From JANMEX01 sp031423755 (GTDB lineage Bacteria > Pseudomonadota > Alphaproteobacteria > Rhizobiales > Rhizobiaceae), in NCBI GenBank assembly GCA_031423755.1, contig JANPGC010000181.1:1-9604 (forward strand): a stretch of 9,604 nt of DNA, given 5' to 3'. The translations under genes were made by a program, and so were the position numbers. The notes under the pieces are model-generated. The model was given only the letters and a program-made list of their open reading frames with translations, was not told where the DNA came from and ran no database searches. Numbering within the stretch: the stretch's first letter is position 1; the number at the start of each line of letters is the position of its first letter. This document shows positions 6,338 through 9,604 of the stretch, piece by piece.

Positions 6338-7042
6338 ATGAAGAAAGTATACGACAACGCGGCAGCCGCGCTCGACGGACTTTTGTTCGACGGCATGTTC
6401 ATCGCAGCCGGCGGCTTCGGCCTTTGCGGCATACCCGAACTGCTGATCGCTGCGATCCGCGACAATGGCGCGAAGAATCTGACCATTGCCTCCAACAACG
6501 CCGGCGTCGATGGCTTTGGCCTTGGCGTCCTTCTGGAAAACCGGCAGGTCAAGAAAATGCTGTCTTCCTACGTCGGGGAGAATGCGGAATTCATGCGGCA
6601 ATATCTGTCCGGCGAACTGGAACTGGAGTTCAACCCGCAGGGAACGCTCGCCGAGCGCATGCGGGCAGGCGGTGCCGGCATTCCGGGCTTTTATACCAAG
6701 ACCGGCGTCGGCACCGTGATTGCCGACGGCAAGGAACACAAGGACTTCGACGGCCAAACCTACATCCTCGAGCGCGGCATTTTTGCCGACCTGTCGATCG
6801 TCAAGGCGTGGAAGGCCGATGCCACCGGCAATCTCGTCTTCCGCAAGACCGCCCGCAACTTCAATCCGCCCGCCGCGACCTGCGGCAAGGTCTGCGTCGC
6901 GGAAGTGGAAGAGATCGTGCCCATCGGCTCTCTCGATCCCGACGCCATCCACGTGCCGGGCATTTATGTGCACCGGCTCATTCAAGGCCAACATGAAAAG
7001 CGCATTGAACAGCGCACCGTCCGGAAAAGGGAGACAGTATAA
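6338..7042 (+). CDS. scoA: Succinyl-CoA:3-oxoacid CoA-transferase, subunit A
   Basis: Alpha subunit of the enzyme that moves CoA from succinyl-CoA to acetoacetate (or the reverse), linking ketone-body or polyhydroxybutyrate-derived acetoacetate to central metabolism in the cytoplasm. 234 residues, the normal length. The ATG at 6338 is preferred over an upstream in-frame ATG at 6275 because GGAG (6327-6330) lies seven bases before it and MKKVYDNAAAAL is the usual family start. Seen: the CoA-binding motif GGFGLCGIPE (25-34), NPQGTLAERMRAGGAGIPGF (99-118) and KTARNFNP (170-177). The MKKVYDNA start fits ScoA better than PcaI (3-oxoadipate) or AtoD. First gene of a three-gene coupled operon: its TAA overlaps the next ATG by one base (TAATG). 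Confidence 0.93.
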   Translation: MKKVYDNAAAALDGLLFDGMFIAAGGFGLCGIPELLIAAIRDNGAKNLTIASNNAGVDGFGLGVLLENRQVKKMLSSYVGENAEFMRQYLSGELELEFNPQGTLAERMRAGGAGIPGFYTKTGVGTVIADGKEHKDFDGQTYILERGIFADLSIVKAWKADATGNLVFRKTARNFNPPAATCGKVCVAEVEEIVPIGSLDPDAIHVPGIYVHRLIQGQHEKRIEQRTVRKRETV

Positions 7043-7323
7043 TGGGCTTGATCGAAGACGCTGATGACAGCACCGCAGCCGCAACGTCCTACACCGATGC
7101 CTTTCTCGACGCCGCCGTTACCAAGATTGACGCCACCTTCGGGATGGGTTTCGCACGCGCGAATCCGGTGCTGATAGGTGCCATGATTCAGGCAAGCGCC
7201 GCAAACCTGAACGCCTTCATGGCGGCGGCGGCCAACATGCCGATGGAAATGTTTGACATGATGCCCGACGACGATGACGACTTCCCCTTGCCACCGAAGA
7301 AACCGAAAAAGGGGGGCCGCTGA
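7042..7323 (+). CDS. Unrecognised 93-residue protein between the CoA-transferase subunit genes
   Basis: I do not recognise this protein. The start ATG overlaps the scoA stop (TAATG) and its stop TGA overlaps the scoB start (TGATG); GGGAG (7029-7033) sits eight bases upstream. Codon use, with mostly G/C third positions, matches its neighbours. Residues 1-15 are acidic. Residues about 18-65 are Ala-rich and likely helical (AFLDAAVTKI, FGMGFARANPVLIGAMIQASAANLNAFMAAAA in two stretches). A Met-rich segment follows (66-74), then five aspartates in a row (76-80) and a Pro/Lys tail PLPPKKPKKGGR (82-93). There is no signal peptide or clear membrane segment. The coupling suggests a product made in step with ScoA and ScoB, perhaps an assembly or regulatory partner; that is inference. 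A chance open frame is unlikely because both junctions are exact. Confidence 0.8.
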   Translation: MGLIEDADDSTAAATSYTDAFLDAAVTKIDATFGMGFARANPVLIGAMIQASAANLNAFMAAAANMPMEMFDMMPDDDDDFPLPPKKPKKGGR

Positions 7324-7952
7324 TGGGCTGGGACCGGAACCAGATGGCCGCACGGGCGGCCAAGGAACTGCGCGACGGCTGGTATGTGAACCTCGGCATC
7401 GGCATCCCGACGCTGGTGGCGAACTACATTCCGCATGACATTGAGGTGACACTGCAATCGGAAAACGGCATGCTCGGCATGGGTCCGTTCCCGTTTGAGG
7501 GCGAAGAAGACGCCGACCTCATCAACGCCGGCAAACAGACCATCACCGAACTGCCAAAGACTGCATTTTTCGACTCCGCCCAGTCGTTCGCCATGATCCG
7601 TGGAGGCAAGATCGCCATGGCGATTCTCGGCGCCATGGAAGTTGCCGAAAACGGCGATCTCGCCAACTGGATGATACCCGGCAAGCTGGTCAAAGGCATG
7701 GGCGGCGCGATGGACCTTGTCGCCGGTGTCGGCCGTGTGGTCGTCGTCATGGACCACACGTCCAAACACGGCGAGTCGAAGGTGCTGAAATCCTGCACCC
7801 TGCCGCTCACCGGCAAGGCGGTCGTCAACCGCATCATCACCAATCTTGGTGTTCTTGATGTCGTCCCCGGCGGCCTGAAAATCATCGAATGCGCCGACGG
7901 CGTGAGCGAAGCAGAACTGCGCGCCGCAACGGAAGCGACAATCGTCGGCTAA
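7323..7952 (+). CDS. scoB: Succinyl-CoA:3-oxoacid CoA-transferase, subunit B
   Basis: Beta subunit, carrying the catalytic glutamate that forms the enzyme-CoA thioester. 209 residues, normal length. Seen: NLGIGIPT (23-30), the active-site motif SENGMLGMGP with Glu47, and the conserved KLVKGMGGAMDLVAG segment. The start overlaps the stop of the preceding small gene (TGATG) with purine-rich AAGGGGGG (7309-7316) six bases upstream, so its translation is likely coupled. Its TAA overlaps the stop of the convergent aldo/keto reductase gene, and I see no terminator between them. It forms the A2B2 enzyme with ScoA. Confidence 0.94.
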   Translation: MGWDRNQMAARAAKELRDGWYVNLGIGIPTLVANYIPHDIEVTLQSENGMLGMGPFPFEGEEDADLINAGKQTITELPKTAFFDSAQSFAMIRGGKIAMAILGAMEVAENGDLANWMIPGKLVKGMGGAMDLVAGVGRVVVVMDHTSKHGESKVLKSCTLPLTGKAVVNRIITNLGVLDVVPGGLKIIECADGVSEAELRAATEATIVG

Positions 7953-8938
7953 TACCGGCGCGGCGCCTCGGGCTTGTTCATCAGTATTGCCTCGATCTTG
8001 TCCTTCAACGCATCGGTCATCAAATGGCGGCTTTCAAGGGCCGCCAGATTGTCCTTGAGCTGGCTTTCCTTTGATGCGCCGAGGATGACCGTCGAGACAT
8101 GCGGGTTGGACAGGCACCAGAGCAGCGCCATGTGATGGATCGGCATCCCGGCCTTTTCGGCAACAGACGCCAGTTTCTCGATCTTGACGAGCTTCGCCTT
8201 GCCAGCCGGGCTTTCCCACTCGGCCTTCAGCCATTCATAGCCCGGCAGATTGAGGCGGCTGTCATCGGGAATGCCCTTGTTGTATTTGCCAGTAAGCACG
8301 CCTGAAGCCAGCGGCGACCAGATGGTCGTGCCGGTGCCGACGAGATCATAAACCGGCAAATAATCACGCTCGACCTTTTCGCGCTCGAACATGTTGTATT
8401 GCGGCTGTTCCATCGTCGGCGGCGTGATGCGCAAGTCGCGCGCCACTGCATAGGCCTCCGTAATCTGCTGGCCGGACCATTCAGACGTCCCCCAGTAGAG
8501 CACCTTGCCTTGAGCGACGAGATCATGCATCGCCCGCACGGTTTCTTCAATCGGCGTGTCGATGTCGGGGCGATGGCAGAAATAAAGATCGAGATAATCC
8601 ACCTGCAGCCGCTTCAGCGCCGCATGGCAGGCGTCCGTCACATGCTTGCGCGACAAGCCGCGCTGCGTCGGCTTTGACCCGCCCCAGAACACCTTGCTGG
8701 ACACGGCAAAGCTGTCGCGGGTCCAGTTCAGCTTCTTCAGCGCCTTGCCCATCAAGAATTCGGACTCGCCCGCCTCATACCCTTCCGCATTGTCAAAGAA
8801 ATTGATCCCGGCCTCATAGGCCGTCGTCATCAGCTTCAGCGCGTCACTTTCATGAACTTGCTTGCTGAAGGTGACCCAGGAACCCAGCGAAAACTCGCTG
8901 ACCTGCAGGCCTGATTTGCCCAAACGGCGGTATTGCAT
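7949..8938 (-). CDS. Aldo/keto reductase, AKR6 / Kv-channel beta-subunit-like
   Basis: NADPH-dependent oxidoreductase with a TIM-barrel fold, 329 residues, cytoplasmic. Start ATG at 8938 follows AGGAGC (8944-8949, minus strand) by five bases. The AKR tetrad is complete: Asp49 (FFDNAEGY), Tyr54, Lys82 (SSKVFWGG) and His122 (FCHRPD). Cofactor motifs include WGTSEWS and the C-terminal STVILGASKESQLKDN. Segments such as YRRLGKSGLQVS, RGLSRKHV, TPIEETVRAMHDL and WSPLASGVLTGKY are close to eukaryotic Kv-beta proteins, in which the tetrad His is usually Asn. The bacterial relatives reduce small aldehydes and ketones; a pentose or sugar-derived aldehyde would suit the neighbourhood, but the substrate cannot be read from sequence. 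Same strand as the GH51 gene upstream, separated by a palindromic element. Confidence 0.9.
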   Translation of the reverse strand: MQYRRLGKSGLQVSEFSLGSWVTFSKQVHESDALKLMTTAYEAGINFFDNAEGYEAGESEFLMGKALKKLNWTRDSFAVSSKVFWGGSKPTQRGLSRKHVTDACHAALKRLQVDYLDLYFCHRPDIDTPIEETVRAMHDLVAQGKVLYWGTSEWSGQQITEAYAVARDLRITPPTMEQPQYNMFEREKVERDYLPVYDLVGTGTTIWSPLASGVLTGKYNKGIPDDSRLNLPGYEWLKAEWESPAGKAKLVKIEKLASVAEKAGMPIHHMALLWCLSNPHVSTVILGASKESQLKDNLAALESRHLMTDALKDKIEAILMNKPEAPRRY

Positions 8939-8982
8939 GAAGTGCTCCTGACTGTTTCTTTTTGCGGGTTGCCACGAAAGCC

Positions 8983-9124
8983 AGAGGCTGACTCAAAATT
9001 CAGTTTGATGAGCCAAATGGAGTGATGTTCGAGAACCGGAGCGGAGCGGACATCAAGTCCGTGAGCACCGGAAGCGCGGAAGATCGCTCCAGTTGGCCTT
9101 CAAAGTGGATTTTCAGCAGCCTCT
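8983..9124. repeat. 142-bp near-palindromic intergenic element with terminal inverted repeats (MITE- or REP-like)
   Basis: The ends are inverted repeats: AGAGGCTGACTCAAAATTCA (8983-9002) against TGGATTTTCAGCAGCCTCT (9106-9124), about 17 of 19 aligned positions complementary with one gap. The interior continues the symmetry: TTTGATGAGCCAAATGGAG (9004-9022) faces a matching right arm near 9086-9104, and the centre is a perfect CGGAC-ATCAA-GTCCG hairpin (9047-9061). Overall roughly 50 of about 70 arm positions pair, centred on 9054. It fills the gap between the GH51 and aldo/keto reductase genes, and its outermost base is the last base of the GH51 stop codon. No open frame or transposase is inside and no target duplication is obvious. 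It resembles the size class of Brucella Bru-RS and rhizobial RIME palindromes, but I do not claim it belongs to either. Confidence 0.75.
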
Positions 9125-9604
9125 CAGACTTTCACGCGGATCATTTGATAAGAATAGGGCGGCAGCGAAACATTGACAGCGCCATCCTCAACCTTCGCTC
9201 CGGTGCCCTTGCGCGGCGCGACGTTGGACTGATCGCCCGCTGTGTTCACCGCTTCAAGACTGGAGTGTGTCATCACCTGATGGTCGATGATGGATGCCTT
9301 GCCAAAACCTTGAAGTGACAATTCGACATCGATGGACTGCGAGCCATGCCGGTTGACGGCAAAGAAGCTGATCGTGCCGTCATCCTCATTGTGGACGCCC
9401 GAAACGTCCACGTAAGGCACATTGTCGGCGACATCTGCATCATAGCCGGGCGACTTGACGGCAAGGTTCAGCGCGGTGCCGCGACCGAAGATGGACGCAA
9501 AATAATAGGGATAGTAGATCGTCTGCCGCCATGCCGCGCCCTTCGGATCGGTCATGATCGGTGCGATGACATTCACCAGCTGCGCGATACAGGCGATCTT
9601 GACG
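9124..9604 (-). CDS. Alpha-L-arabinofuranosidase, GH51 family (C-terminal part only)
   Basis: Releases terminal alpha-L-arabinofuranose from arabinoxylan or arabinan oligosaccharides. Only the last 159 residues lie in the window; the minus-strand frame enters at 9603 and stops at the TGA 9126-9124. The visible start, IACIAQLVNVIAPIMTDPKGAAWRQTI in two halves (IACIAQLVNVIAPIM; then WRQTIYYPYYFAS), is the characteristic GH51 region at the end of the catalytic barrel. The rest is the beta-sandwich C-terminal domain with ISFFAVNRH and PPYSYQMIRVKV. The catalytic glutamates lie upstream, outside the window, so activity cannot be judged. GH51 enzymes of this type lack secretion signals in many bacteria and act inside the cell on imported oligomers. 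The context of a pentose transporter and xylulokinase supports a hemicellulose-utilisation locus. Confidence 0.9.
   Translation of the reverse strand, partial: VKIACIAQLVNVIAPIMTDPKGAAWRQTIYYPYYFASIFGRGTALNLAVKSPGYDADVADNVPYVDVSGVHNEDDGTISFFAVNRHGSQSIDVELSLQGFGKASIIDHQVMTHSSLEAVNTAGDQSNVAPRKGTGAKVEDGAVNVSLPPYSYQMIRVKV

Noticed and set aside
6236..7084. 282-codon open frame on the minus strand opposite scoA
   Set aside because: Runs across the xylG terminator and scoA, has no family resemblance, and scoA on the plus strand is certain.
6338..7952. CoA-transferase genes as pcaIJ (3-oxoadipate CoA-transferase)
   Set aside because: No other beta-ketoadipate genes are present and the N-terminal sequence fits the ScoA subgroup better, though substrate is not proven.
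8983..9124. The palindrome as an ordinary intrinsic terminator of the GH51 gene
   Set aside because: The arms are about 69 bases with many mismatches and there is no T run after either arm; the size and terminal repeats fit a repeat element better.

Overview
The window looks like chromosomal (or chromid) DNA of an alphaproteobacterium, most probably a member of the Hyphomicrobiales (Rhizobiales). The reasons are GC-rich DNA with G/C-biased third codon positions, a single-domain sugar ABC ATPase of the kind common in rhizobial CUT2 transporters, and an XylF whose C-terminus and overall sequence resemble rhizobial XylF proteins. I cannot name the genus from the sequence alone.

Layout. The left third (1-2553) is on the minus strand: a xylulokinase gene (xylB, its 3' end cut by the window) preceded by a ROK-family repressor gene. 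A divergent intergenic region of about 210 bp (2554-2764) separates them from the plus-strand xylose-type ABC transporter xylF-xylH-xylG (2765-6183). This region holds a consensus -35 box, a 33-bp palindrome that resembles a NagC/Mlc-type ROK operator, and a structured xylF leader. Between xylF and xylH lie a compound hairpin, short direct repeats and a strong intrinsic terminator, which should make xylF messenger more abundant than xylHG messenger. Another terminator follows xylG.

The middle (6338-7952) is a tightly coupled plus-strand operon. It encodes the A and B subunits of succinyl-CoA:3-oxoacid CoA-transferase with an unrecognised 93-codon gene inserted between them; all three reading frames overlap by one base (TAATG and TGATG). 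The right end is on the minus strand: an aldo/keto reductase of the AKR6 (Kv-beta-like) type whose stop overlaps the scoB stop tail to tail, and upstream of it the C-terminal part of a GH51 alpha-L-arabinofuranosidase. A 142-bp near-palindromic element with about 20-bp terminal inverted repeats sits exactly between these two genes.

How it fits together. GH51 releases arabinose from hemicellulose oligomers, XylFGH imports xylose or a related pentose, XylB phosphorylates xylulose, and the ROK protein most likely represses the locus until sugar is present. The CoA-transferase genes belong to ketone-body or short-chain acyl-CoA metabolism and appear to be a separate unit. The items most worth a second look are the small scoA-scoB intercalated gene, the 142-bp palindromic element, the ROK operator palindrome and the substitution of a normally conserved sugar-binding arginine in XylF.
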